Assembly (NCBI GenBank): GCA_022508925.1
Contig: JAFLUF010000004.1
Coordinates: forward strand, 1 to 56,699
Source of the DNA: Oscillospiraceae bacterium
Lineage (GTDB): Bacteria > Bacillota > Clostridia > Oscillospirales > Ruminococcaceae
Length of the DNA: 56,699 bases
Direction: 5' to 3'
The first letter of the stretch is position 1. Every line of letters starts with the position of its first letter. The notes under the pieces were generated by a model. The model searched no databases and had not been told where the DNA came from. It saw only the letters and a list, made by a program, of their open reading frames with translations. Positions 26,071 to 34,614 of this stretch are shown one piece after another. Position numbers and translations under genes: made by a program.

Positions 26071-26697
26071 ATGAAAAATATCGTTGTTCTGGTTTCGGGC
26101 GGCGGAACCAATTTACAGGCGCTTATCGACGCGGAAAAGCGCGGAGATATCAGAAACGGAAAGATCACCTGCGTTATTTCCTCAAAGGCGGACGCTTACG
26201 CTCTTGAAAGAGCTGAAAACGCGGGGATAGACGGCGTTGTTCTTGAAAGAAAAGCCTATCCCGACAGCAAGGCTTACAGTGAGGCAATCTTAGCTGAGCT
26301 TGACAGACTTAAAGCGGATTTAGTCGTTTTAGCGGGATTTATGACGATACTCGACGAGTGCGTGACAAAGGCGTATCCGTATAAGATAATAAACGTTCAC
26401 CCCGCGCTTATCCCGAGCTTTTGCGGAGAGGGCTTTTACGGACTTAAAGTCCATAAGGCGGCGCTCGATTACGGCGTAAAAATTTCGGGAGCCACAGTGC
26501 ATTTCGTAAACGAGAAAGCGGACGCGGGCGCGATCATTCTTCAGGGAGCCGTCGATGTATTAAACGACGACACTCCCGAAACGCTGCAGCGCAGGATAAT
26601 GGAAAGTGTTGAATGGAAGCTTCTGCCGAAAGCGGTCTCGCTGTTCTGCGAGGACAAAATAAAGATAGAAAACGGAGTGGCTAAAGTATATGAGTGA
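26071..26697 (+). CDS. purN: Phosphoribosylglycinamide formyltransferase
   Basis: A 208-residue folate-dependent GAR transformylase. The N-terminal IVVLVSGGGTNLQALIDA binds the substrate phosphate. LVVLAGFMTILDE and KIINVHPALIPSFCGEGFYG hold the catalytic Asn and His, with ISGATVHFVNEKADAGAIIL supplying the catalytic Asp. Family length is normal. The gene overlaps the next one by eight bases. Confidence 0.96.
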   Translation: MKNIVVLVSGGGTNLQALIDAEKRGDIRNGKITCVISSKADAYALERAENAGIDGVVLERKAYPDSKAYSEAILAELDRLKADLVVLAGFMTILDECVTKAYPYKIINVHPALIPSFCGEGFYGLKVHKAALDYGVKISGATVHFVNEKADAGAIILQGAVDVLNDDTPETLQRRIMESVEWKLLPKAVSLFCEDKIKIENGVAKVYE

Positions 26698-27199
26698 CTA
26701 TTCTATCCACAACAGCGAAAAATATTTCAACTGTCTTGAGGGAACTCTTCATTCAAAGCTTTTTGATATGAACGTTCCGTTTCAGGCGAAGAACTGTGAG
26801 GAAGTCTACGCCAAGCGCTGCGCGGAGTTTTTTGAGAAGCTCGACCTTGACAGCGAGGCGTTTTCCGAGCTTGTTTACGCGGGAATAGACTATTTAAACG
26901 ACCTGCTTGACGAGCGCGGAGACGAGTTTGATCTGGGCGAGGAGCTTGACGAGATAACTCCCGAGGATTTCCTGAGAATAACCGCGCCGGTGGTTATCGT
27001 TTTTGAAATGCACAATTTGCTGACCGAAGACGACAGTCCCGTCGGGTTCAGCATCAAAATGCATTTAAGGGCAGTGCCCGACGAGCTTTTCGAGCTTGCG
27101 ATGCAGGAGGAGAGGGCGATATATGCGGGAGAATACCGCGGTGTTTCGCCTTGGAACGATAAGCTGCTGAAGAAAAAATGGAACTATGTCGAAGAATAA
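26690..27199 (+). CDS. Unknown acidic protein inside the purine operon (169 aa)
   Basis: A soluble, strongly acidic protein (for example DERGDEFDLGEELDEITPED) with a predicted helical first half and a strand-rich second half containing VVIVFEMHNLL. It closes with Trp and Lys residues (PWNDKLLKKKWNYVEE). The ATG overlaps the end of purN by eight bases, a sign of translational coupling, and purO follows 17 bp after the stop. No family is recognised and no catalytic motif is evident. Confidence 0.75.
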   Translation: MSDYSIHNSEKYFNCLEGTLHSKLFDMNVPFQAKNCEEVYAKRCAEFFEKLDLDSEAFSELVYAGIDYLNDLLDERGDEFDLGEELDEITPEDFLRITAPVVIVFEMHNLLTEDDSPVGFSIKMHLRAVPDELFELAMQEERAIYAGEYRGVSPWNDKLLKKKWNYVEE

Positions 27200-27216
27200 T
27201 TTTTAAGGAGTTTTTT

Positions 27217-27927
27217 ATGATCACACTTGACAAAGAACTTAATTCGCTCGCGTATCACGGACGCGGTATCGTTATCGGAAAAAGCGGTAATAAGGCGGTC
27301 ATCGCGTACTTTATCATGGGCAGAAGCGAAAACAGCCGCAACCGCGTTTTTGTTGAGGAAGGCGACGGCATTCGCACTCAGGCCTTCGACGAGAGCAAAA
27401 TGACCGACCCGCATCTTATAATCTACGCGCCCGTGCGTGTGCTCGGCAATAAGACTATCGTTACAAACGGCGACCAGACCGATACTATCTACGAGCTTAT
27501 GGACAAGCAGATGACGTTTGAGGAAAGCCTTCGCACACGCGAGTTTGAGGACGACAAGCCCAATTTCACTCCCAGAATTTCGGGAATCGTTCACATTGAA
27601 AAGGGAACAATGAATTACGCCATGTCTATTCTCAAAAGCGCGGACGGCAATCCCGATTCGTGCAGAAGATATACCTTCGCCTACTCTAATCCGCAGAGCG
27701 GCACGGGAAGCTTTATCCATACCTACGCGGGCGACGAGCATAACGGCAGGCTCCCGAGCTTTGAGGGAGAGCCTAAGGACGTCGTTATCCCCGATATGAG
27801 CCTTGACGAGTTTACCGATTTTGTCTGGAACAACCTCAACGCGGATAATAAAGTCTCGCTTTTCACGCGCTGTATTGACCTTGAGACGGGAAAGTTTGAA
27901 AGCAGGATAGTTAACAAGAATAAATGA
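27217..27927 (+). CDS. purO: IMP cyclohydrolase, PurO family
   Basis: A 236-residue protein matching the PurO-type IMP cyclohydrolase family (PF07826), known first from archaea, which closes FAICAR to IMP. Recognisable parts are the N-terminal YHGRGIVIGKSGNKAVIAYF, IMGRSENSRNRVF, RISGIVHIEKGTMNYAMSIL and YAGDEHNGRLPSFEGEP. The ATG at 27217 is chosen because AAGGAG precedes it and family members begin at this point; an upstream in-frame start would run into the previous gene. It replaces the cyclohydrolase half of bacterial PurH, with the formyltransferase half encoded by the next gene. Confidence 0.88.
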   Translation: MITLDKELNSLAYHGRGIVIGKSGNKAVIAYFIMGRSENSRNRVFVEEGDGIRTQAFDESKMTDPHLIIYAPVRVLGNKTIVTNGDQTDTIYELMDKQMTFEESLRTREFEDDKPNFTPRISGIVHIEKGTMNYAMSILKSADGNPDSCRRYTFAYSNPQSGTGSFIHTYAGDEHNGRLPSFEGEPKDVVIPDMSLDEFTDFVWNNLNADNKVSLFTRCIDLETGKFESRIVNKNK

Positions 27928-27984
27928 GATAACCTTATACAGATATTGATTTAAAGAATACAACAGGACTTTAAGGAGGACAAT

Positions 27985-29163
27985 ATGAACGAGCTTGAAC
28001 TTAAATACGGCTGCAACCCCAACCAGAAGCCGTCCCGCATTTTTATGGAAAACAAAAAGGACTTGCCGATAGAGGTGCTTAACGGAAAGCCCGGCTACAT
28101 CAACTTTATGGACGCCTTTAACGGCTGGCAGCTTGTAAAGGAGCTTAAAAAGGCAACCGGAAAGCCCGCCGCAACGTCCTTTAAGCACGTTTCTCCCGCG
28201 GGCGCGGCGATAGGACTTCCGCTTTCGGAAACTCTCGCGAAGATATATTGGGTGGACGATCTGGGTGAGCTTTCGCCGCTTGCCTGTGCGTACGCTCGGG
28301 CGAGAGGCGCGGACAGAATGTCGAGCTACGGCGATTTTATCGCGCTTTCGGACGTTTGCGACGCTTCTACCGCGAGAATTATCCAGCGCGAGGTATCCGA
28401 CGGAGTTATAGCTCCCGGTTATGACAATGACGCGCTCGAAATTCTCAAGTCCAAGAGAAAGGGAACCTACAACATCATTAAAATCGACCCCGATTATGTT
28501 CCCGAGCAGCTTGAGCGCAAGCAGGTGTTCGGAATTACCTTCGAGCAGGGCAGAAACGAGCTTGTGATAAACGAAGAGCTTTTCGCAAACCGCCCTACGG
28601 CAAATAAGAATATTCCTCAGAATGCGCTCGACGACCTTGCGCTTGCGCTTATCACTCTTAAATACACCCAGTCCAATTCCGTGGCCTACGCTTCGGGCGG
28701 ACAGGCTATCGGCATAGGCGCGGGACAGCAGTCGAGAATACACTGCACGCGCCTTGCGGGTACAAAGGCTGACAACTGGTATCTCAGGCAGTCGCCTACA
28801 GTCATGGACTTGCAGTTTGTTGACGATATCCGCCGCGCCGACCGCGACAACGCGATCGATCTTTACATCGGCGAGGACTATATGGACGTTTTGGCAGAGG
28901 GCGAATGGCAGAAGATATTCAAGGTAAAGCCCGAGGTGTTTACACGCGAGAAAAAGCGCGAATGGCTGGATACAATGAAGGGAACGTCTCTCGGCTCGGA
29001 CGCGTTTTTCCCGTTCGGCGACAACATCGAGCGCGCACACAAGAGCGGCGTAGAGTTTATCGCCCAGCCCGGAGGCTCTATCCGCGATGACAACGTGATT
29101 GAAACTTGTGACAAATATGGCATAGCGATGGCGTTTACGGGTATCCGCCTGTTTCATCATTAA
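27985..29163 (+). CDS. purV: Stand-alone AICAR formyltransferase
   Basis: A 392-residue protein equal to the AICAR transformylase domain of PurH without the cyclohydrolase domain. It moves a formyl group from 10-formyltetrahydrofolate to AICAR. Visible parts are LELKYGCNPNQKPSRI, VLNGKPGYINFMDAFNGWQL, ATSFKHVSPAGAAIG (which includes the catalytic Lys-His), KYTQSNSVAYASGGQAIGIG and IAQPGGSIRDDNVI. AAGGAGG precedes the ATG. It is the last gene of the operon, ahead of a strong terminator. The symbol follows the usage for single-domain versions. Confidence 0.92.
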   Translation: MNELELKYGCNPNQKPSRIFMENKKDLPIEVLNGKPGYINFMDAFNGWQLVKELKKATGKPAATSFKHVSPAGAAIGLPLSETLAKIYWVDDLGELSPLACAYARARGADRMSSYGDFIALSDVCDASTARIIQREVSDGVIAPGYDNDALEILKSKRKGTYNIIKIDPDYVPEQLERKQVFGITFEQGRNELVINEELFANRPTANKNIPQNALDDLALALITLKYTQSNSVAYASGGQAIGIGAGQQSRIHCTRLAGTKADNWYLRQSPTVMDLQFVDDIRRADRDNAIDLYIGEDYMDVLAEGEWQKIFKVKPEVFTREKKREWLDTMKGTSLGSDAFFPFGDNIERAHKSGVEFIAQPGGSIRDDNVIETCDKYGIAMAFTGIRLFHH

Positions 29164-29173
29164 CCGAAGTTTT

Positions 29174-29204
29174 AAGAGCGGCGGAGCGTTTCGCCGCTTT
29201 TTGC
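29174..29204 (+). terminator. Terminator of the purine operon
   Basis: A stem AGCGGCG/CGCCGCT (29177-29183 with 29192-29198), extended by a G-T and two A-T pairs, is followed by TTTTTGCTT directly after the stop of the formyltransferase gene. Confidence 0.8.
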
Positions 29205-29224
29205 TTGTGCCAAGAGGAGAAAAA

Positions 29225-29968
29225 ATGCGAAATCTGAAGGTCTTTATTTCCTATAACGGCGCGGAATATCACGGCTTTCAGCGTCAGGAAAACGCTGTCA
29301 GCGTACAGGAGATCGTCGAAAATACGATAGGAAAGCTGCTTAAAACCGAGCCGCCCGTAATTTACGGCTGTTCGAGAACAGACGCGGGAGTTCACGCAAG
29401 GCGGTTTTGCTTTAACGTGAAGATCGAAAACAATATTCCCTGTGTCGGCTTTGTCAAGGGAATGAACACGCTTTTACCCGATGATATCGCGGTTTTATCC
29501 TGTGAAGAGGCCGATGACGATTTTCACGCGCGATTCTGCACAAAAGCCAAGGAGTATGTGTATCTTATCAACAACAAGCCCGAGCGTGACGTTTTTCTCA
29601 GAAAGCTTGCGTATCATTATCCGCTTCCGCTTGATATTGACAAAATGCGGTCTGCGGCAAGCCTTTTTGTCGGCGAGCACGATTTTTCGGCATTCTGCCG
29701 CTCTGAGGGAAAAAAGCGCGTAAAATCAACTGTAAGAACGATTTATTCAGTTTCGGTGAGTGAGACCGGCGGAATTGTCGAAATAAAAATAAAAGGAAAC
29801 GGTTTTTTGTACAATATGGTGAGAATTATCACAGGTACGCTGATATATATAAGTGAGGGAAAGCGTTCGCTTGCGGACGTTGAAAACGCGCTTGTTACAG
29901 GAGACCGCGAGCTTGCGGGAATGACACTCCCGCCCGACGGCCTGTATTTAAACGAGGTTTATTATTAG
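29225..29968 (+). CDS. truA: tRNA pseudouridine synthase A
   Basis: A 247-residue TruA, which makes pseudouridine at positions 38-40 of the tRNA anticodon arm. The N-terminal ISYNGAEYHGFQRQ and the catalytic-Asp motif YGCSRTDAGVHARRF are clear, as are VRTIYSVSVSE and GNGFLYNMVRIITGTL. The ATG at 29225 is chosen for its AGAGGAG; an upstream TTG lies within the preceding terminator region. The next gene starts about 50 bp later with its own promoter. Confidence 0.95.
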   Translation: MRNLKVFISYNGAEYHGFQRQENAVSVQEIVENTIGKLLKTEPPVIYGCSRTDAGVHARRFCFNVKIENNIPCVGFVKGMNTLLPDDIAVLSCEEADDDFHARFCTKAKEYVYLINNKPERDVFLRKLAYHYPLPLDIDKMRSAASLFVGEHDFSAFCRSEGKKRVKSTVRTIYSVSVSETGGIVEIKIKGNGFLYNMVRIITGTLIYISEGKRSLADVENALVTGDRELAGMTLPPDGLYLNEVYY

Positions 29969-29971
29969 GTC

Positions 29972-30000
29972 TTGACGAAAATGTGAATTTATGGTATAAT
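29972..30000 (+). promoter_or_regulatory. Sigma-A-type promoter for the 30019-35318 group
   Basis: TTGACG (29972-29977) and TATAAT (29995-30000) have a 17-bp spacer, ending 18 bp before the probable TTG start at 30019. The genes to 35318 follow with gaps of at most 20 bp. Confidence 0.75.
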
Positions 30001-30018
30001 ACTTAGATAGGGATAATT

Positions 30019-31173
30019 TTGGGGAACGGCGGTGATTTTACGGAAAAGAAAATCGACTTAAGAGAGATAAATAAAAAGAACAAGCGCAAAAAGCTTATGA
30101 TCAGAGCGGCCGTTGCGGTGCTGATCATTACCGCTGTCGTGCTTGTTGCCGTAAATTGGGAAAAGATCATCGCTCCGTTCCGCGACGCCGCGATCAATAC
30201 CGGCGAGGGCGGGTTTCCGATATCGCTTCCCGGGAGTGCCTCGTATGTTCTGGACAGCTTGGGTACGAATTTCTATCTTCTTACGGATACCTATATTTAC
30301 ACCTACAATGCCGACGGCGCGCAGATAGCGGGCATACAGCACGGCTTTCAGAATCCGAGCGTGACCTCCGGTGAAAAGCGAGCGCTGGTCTTTGATAAAA
30401 ACGGAAAGGGATTCAAGGTCTATTCAAGAACCGCGGAGGTGTTTTCAAAAACGCTCGACGATACGATAGTTTTCGCAAAGATGGGGAAAAACGACCATTC
30501 CGCGGTAGTAACCACCGCCTCGCGGTATTCAAACTATCTGTGCGTTTTTAACGACGAGGGAAAGCAGGTTTTCCGCTATGCCTCGCCGACGGAAAAGATA
30601 ATGCAGGTCTGCTTTTCGGACAACGAGAATTTTGTTTATATTTCTGTTGTCGGGGAAAAGGACGGAGAGCTTGAAAGCGCGGTCTTGTGCTTTGATATAA
30701 CAAAAGAGCAGAACGCCGTCTGGCGCGAATATATAGGAAACGCGCTTACATATTCGCTTGAATATTGCGGCGACGGAATATACGGCACTACAGAGCAGGG
30801 TATGTTTTTGCTTAACTCTTCGAGCGGAAAAATGACCGCGCAGAGCTCGTTTTCGCAGAGCGTTTCGGGAATATGCAAGACAGACGGTACAAGGGTCGTT
30901 TTTTTCCGCGACACGGCATTTAACGGCGATACGGCGGTGGCTTATGACAGCCGGCTCGCTTCGGCAAATACAAAATCTTTTGACAGTGTGTCTTCGTTTG
31001 ACATAAGCAAGGGTATTTTATATGTGCTTTCAAAAAATAAGCTTTACGCTTATTCTGATATGCTTAAGAGCGAACGTGTGTACGAGCTTGACGATGATTA
31101 TTCAAGCGTAAAAATAATAGGCGGTTATGCGTATTTTTTGGGCTATAACAGCGTTCAGAGAATAGCCCTGTAG
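30019..31173 (+). CDS. DUF5711-like membrane-anchored propeller protein
   Basis: A 384-residue protein with a basic cytoplasmic N-terminus (about 1-27), one membrane segment (about 28-45) and an extracellular domain of about 330 residues made of repeated short strands (for example YVLDSLGTNFYLLTDTYIYT), the pattern of a beta-propeller. It resembles DUF5711 proteins of Clostridia; the role is unknown. The start is a TTG behind TAGGGA, since no in-frame ATG occurs before the basic region. It leads a group with a CvpA-like protein and ClpE, which hints at a cell-envelope stress function by association only. Confidence 0.7.
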   Translation: MGNGGDFTEKKIDLREINKKNKRKKLMIRAAVAVLIITAVVLVAVNWEKIIAPFRDAAINTGEGGFPISLPGSASYVLDSLGTNFYLLTDTYIYTYNADGAQIAGIQHGFQNPSVTSGEKRALVFDKNGKGFKVYSRTAEVFSKTLDDTIVFAKMGKNDHSAVVTTASRYSNYLCVFNDEGKQVFRYASPTEKIMQVCFSDNENFVYISVVGEKDGELESAVLCFDITKEQNAVWREYIGNALTYSLEYCGDGIYGTTEQGMFLLNSSSGKMTAQSSFSQSVSGICKTDGTRVVFFRDTAFNGDTAVAYDSRLASANTKSFDSVSSFDISKGILYVLSKNKLYAYSDMLKSERVYELDDDYSSVKIIGGYAYFLGYNSVQRIAL

Positions 31174-31183
31174 GGAGACGGAT

Positions 31184-32218
31184 ATGGGACAGGATTTTGC
31201 GTTTATATTTGATATAGCGATAATAGCGATCATAGTCGGAATGACCTTCGCGGGAGCGAAAAAAGGCTTCGCTAAAATTATTCTTGAAATGGCGGCGGTC
31301 GTTGTTGCGACGTTTTGCGCGGTTTCTCTCAGTGAGCCGCTGGCCGGACCGATATACGAGAGTTTTGTAAAACAGCCCGCCGAGGAGTTTCTTGAAAACA
31401 GTGCCGAAAGCTTTGACGAGCTGTTGAATGTTGATTATTTCGGCGGTAAAAACCTCGACTTTGATAAGGTGAAGATCGACGGAGAATATACAGACAGCTT
31501 TAAACCGGATTACGCCGGGAAAAATTACGCTGTTATCGACCTTACAAACAAGTCGGTCGATTTGTCTGAAACGGGGCTTTCTGAAATAGACCTCTCGTTT
31601 TTCGGAATAGAAAACGGCGAAGACCTTTCGTCGGTTTCGGTCAAAACCGTTGAGTGTACAATAAACGACGAAAAAAAATACGGAGTGGGAATGCTTGTCG
31701 CGGCACAGTATATCGCGTCCTGTTCGGTAAGAAGCGGGGCAGCGGAGCCGTGGGGCGGGATGCTGAATGAGCTTTCGGCATACCTTCCCTCGGATTTCAT
31801 TTCGGGGACCTCGGGCGTTACTGTTTCAACCATAAGCGGAGTCGTTCTTGCCATGCTGGACACAAGAACGACGGCGAAATCCGCTATTATGGAGGGAATA
31901 ATCGAGCCTAACTGTACTACGATTATAAGGACGATCCTGTTCGCGATAATTTTCATTCTCGCAATGGTTATACTTAATGTTATAATATATTTTGCGGGAT
32001 GGCTGAATAAAGTTCCGGTGGTTGGAAAAGCAAACGAGTTTTTGGGCGGCGTCGCGGGCTTTCTGGAGAGCGCGGCAGTTGTGCTTATAGTCTGTGTTGT
32101 TACGAGATTTATTGTGTCTCTCAGCAGCGGAACAAACATAATTTTGTTTAATGAGACCGCGATAGAAAGTACTTTTTTGTTTAAGCATATTTATAATTTG
32201 GATCTAATCATTTTTTGA
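31184..32218 (+). CDS. CvpA-like membrane protein
   Basis: A 344-residue protein with CvpA-like N-terminal helices: IFDIAIIAIIVGMTFAGAKK followed by GFAKIILEMAAVVVATFCAV, the typical GxxxG helix pair. A long external insertion (about residues 60-235) precedes two more membrane helices (about 246-270 and 285-310). CvpA family members are linked to envelope integrity and secretion. The large insertion makes it longer than simple CvpA (about 160-180 residues). It lies 10 bp after the DUF5711-like gene. Confidence 0.75.
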   Translation: MGQDFAFIFDIAIIAIIVGMTFAGAKKGFAKIILEMAAVVVATFCAVSLSEPLAGPIYESFVKQPAEEFLENSAESFDELLNVDYFGGKNLDFDKVKIDGEYTDSFKPDYAGKNYAVIDLTNKSVDLSETGLSEIDLSFFGIENGEDLSSVSVKTVECTINDEKKYGVGMLVAAQYIASCSVRSGAAEPWGGMLNELSAYLPSDFISGTSGVTVSTISGVVLAMLDTRTTAKSAIMEGIIEPNCTTIIRTILFAIIFILAMVILNVIIYFAGWLNKVPVVGKANEFLGGVAGFLESAAVVLIVCVVTRFIVSLSSGTNIILFNETAIESTFLFKHIYNLDLIIF

Positions 32219-32238
32219 CAAAGGCAGGGTGATTGTTT

Positions 32239-34614
32239 ATGATGATGTGTTCGCGCTGTAAAACGCGTCCCGCGGTTATGTTCATTTCCACCGTCAGCGG
32301 CGGAGAAAGAAAGGACGAGGGTTTGTGCCTCCAGTGCGCGAGCGAGCTTAATCTTCCGCAGATGAAGGAATTTCTCAGTAAGTGGGGAATAAATGAGGAC
32401 GATGTAAAAGACGCGCTTGATACTGTGTTTGATGAAAACGGTCAGCTCAACACAAACGCTTTTTCTCAGCTTTTCGATATGAAGGACGACAATGGCGAAG
32501 AGTTGGGAGAGGGCTTTGAAATGCCCGAGTTTGAAGAGGAAAATCCGGAGGAAAAGGACGACAGTCTTTTCGAGCGCGGCGGAGCGGGAACAATGCCCAA
32601 TTTTCTGAAAAATCTTTTTGGAAGCTCCGACAGCTCCAAAAAGGACGAATCCGAGGATGAGAAGAAAGCAAAAAAGAAGCAGGAAAAAACCGACAAAAAG
32701 CGCAAGTGTCTCGAGACCTTCTGCACAAACCTTACCCGCAGAGCAAAAGAGGGAAAGATAGACAGAATAATCGGGCGTGAAAACGAAATATACCGTGTTT
32801 TGCAGATATTGTCACGCAGAACCAAAAATAACCCATGTCTGATCGGCGAACCGGGAGTGGGAAAAACGGCGATTGCCGAGGGTATAGCGCTTAAACTCGC
32901 GAGCGGAGACGTGCCGTTCAGGCTTCAGGGAAAGGAGCTTTACCTGCTTGATCTTACGGCGCTTGTCGCGGGAACGCAGTTTCGCGGTCAGTTTGAAAGC
33001 CGCGTAAAAAACCTCATTGACGAGGTCAAAAACGCCGGAAACGTTATGCTGTTTGTAGACGAGGTGCATAATCTTGTCGGAACGGGCGGAGACTCGGAGG
33101 GCTCGATGAACGCCGCGAATATCTTTAAGCCCGCTCTTTCGAGAGGCGAGCTTCAGGTCATCGGTGCCACAACATTTTCCGAGTACAGAAAGCATATCGA
33201 AAAGGACAGCGCGCTTGAGCGCCGTTTTCAGCCGGTAACGGTAAACGAGCCGACGATCGAGGAAACGATAGAGCTTCTCGGCGGTATAAAGCAGTATTAC
33301 GCAGACCATCACAAGGTCCGTGTTTCCGACGAGATAGCTAAAATGTGCGCGCTTTTGTCGGAGCGTTATATCAACGACCGTTTCCTCCCCGACAAGGCGA
33401 TAGACCTGCTTGACGAAAGCTGTGCCTGCGCTTCGCTCGGAAACGAAAGCATAACCGAGTATGAAAAGCTCAAACAGCAGTTAAAGGAGCAGAAGATCGA
33501 GGAGAGCAAGCTCGCCGAGGACAGCAATATCGACTACGAGCGTCTCGCGAAGCTCAAGACAGAGATCGCCCAGACCGAGCAGAAGGTCGAAGCGGTAAAG
33601 CAGGAAGCCGAAAAAGCAGAGGTAACGCTTGAAGATCTGTCAAAGGTCATCGAGCTTTGGACGGGGATTCCCGCGAATAAGATACGCGAGACAGAGTTTA
33701 AGAAAATGGCTTCTCTCGAGGAAAGCCTTAAAGCGAAGATAATCGGTCAGGACGAGGCGTGCGAGCTTGTTTCAAAGGCGATAAAACGCTCGAGAGTCCA
33801 GCTTTCAAACCGCCGCAGACCCGCGTCGTTTATCTTTGTAGGTCCTACGGGCGTGGGAAAGACCGAGCTTGTAAAGGTCTTGGCAAAGGAAATGTTCGAC
33901 ACGGTAGACCCGCTGATAAGGCTCGATATGTCGGAGTATATGGAAAAGCACAGCGTGTCGAAAATTATCGGCTCGCCTCCCGGATATGTCGGATATGACG
34001 AGGCGGGACAGCTTACGGAGCGTGTACGCAGAAAGCCGTATTCGGTCATTCTGTTTGACGAGATAGAAAAGGCTCATCCCGATGTTATGAACATTCTTCT
34101 GCAAATTCTCGACGAGGGTAAAATTACCGACTCTCAGGGAAGAAACGTAAGCTTTGAAAACACTATCATCGCAATGACCTCAAACGCGGGCAGTTCAAAC
34201 GGAATGAACGGCGTAGGCTTTGCGAAGACGGTTGAGGATATCAGCAAAGAACGCGCCATGAAAGGGCTTCGTGATTTCCTGCGCCCCGAATTTATGGCGA
34301 GAGTGGACGAAATCGTATGCTTTGCTCCGCTTAATGAAGAGAGCTACGCGAAGATAGCAAGGCTCAATCTCGAGGAGCTTCGCGAGCCGCTTTCGGAGAA
34401 AAAGCTCGCTCTTAATATTACTGATGATGTATACAAAGCAGTCGCGAAAAAGGCGTTCGGCGGAAAGTTCGGCGGGCGCGATATCCGCCGCGTGATACGT
34501 TCTGACATTGAGGACAAGATCGCCGAGCTTCTGATAGACCACAGCGAAGAGAGCTTTAAGTCGGTCGAGATAACCGCAGACGGCGACGGGATAAGCGTGG
34601 AGCTTAAAAAATGA
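32239..34614 (+). CDS. clpE: ClpE-type ATP-dependent protease ATPase
   Basis: A 791-residue Hsp100 unfoldase. It begins with a Cys4 zinc finger (CSRC and CLQC within the first 38 residues), as in ClpE, in place of the Clp_N repeats of ClpC. An unusually long acidic and Lys-rich linker (about 45-155) follows. Two AAA+ domains carry GEPGVGKT and GPTGVGKTE Walker A motifs with LFVDEVHNLVG and LFDEIEKAHPD Walker B. A short coiled M domain lies between them. GVGF in the second domain matches the ClpP-docking loop. The ATG at 32239 is chosen for AGGGTGA seven bases upstream. No CtsR site was recognised. Confidence 0.92.
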   Translation: MMMCSRCKTRPAVMFISTVSGGERKDEGLCLQCASELNLPQMKEFLSKWGINEDDVKDALDTVFDENGQLNTNAFSQLFDMKDDNGEELGEGFEMPEFEEENPEEKDDSLFERGGAGTMPNFLKNLFGSSDSSKKDESEDEKKAKKKQEKTDKKRKCLETFCTNLTRRAKEGKIDRIIGRENEIYRVLQILSRRTKNNPCLIGEPGVGKTAIAEGIALKLASGDVPFRLQGKELYLLDLTALVAGTQFRGQFESRVKNLIDEVKNAGNVMLFVDEVHNLVGTGGDSEGSMNAANIFKPALSRGELQVIGATTFSEYRKHIEKDSALERRFQPVTVNEPTIEETIELLGGIKQYYADHHKVRVSDEIAKMCALLSERYINDRFLPDKAIDLLDESCACASLGNESITEYEKLKQQLKEQKIEESKLAEDSNIDYERLAKLKTEIAQTEQKVEAVKQEAEKAEVTLEDLSKVIELWTGIPANKIRETEFKKMASLEESLKAKIIGQDEACELVSKAIKRSRVQLSNRRRPASFIFVGPTGVGKTELVKVLAKEMFDTVDPLIRLDMSEYMEKHSVSKIIGSPPGYVGYDEAGQLTERVRRKPYSVILFDEIEKAHPDVMNILLQILDEGKITDSQGRNVSFENTIIAMTSNAGSSNGMNGVGFAKTVEDISKERAMKGLRDFLRPEFMARVDEIVCFAPLNEESYAKIARLNLEELREPLSEKKLALNITDDVYKAVAKKAFGGKFGGRDIRRVIRSDIEDKIAELLIDHSEESFKSVEITADGDGISVELKK

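Noticed and set aside
27184-29160. A 658-codon open frame on the minus strand opposite purO and the AICAR formyltransferase gene
   Set aside because: It is antisense to two clear enzymes, has no ribosome binding site or family-like motif, and its composition (Arg, Leu and Val rich) is what the complement of these codons gives. It is a by-product of codon usage.
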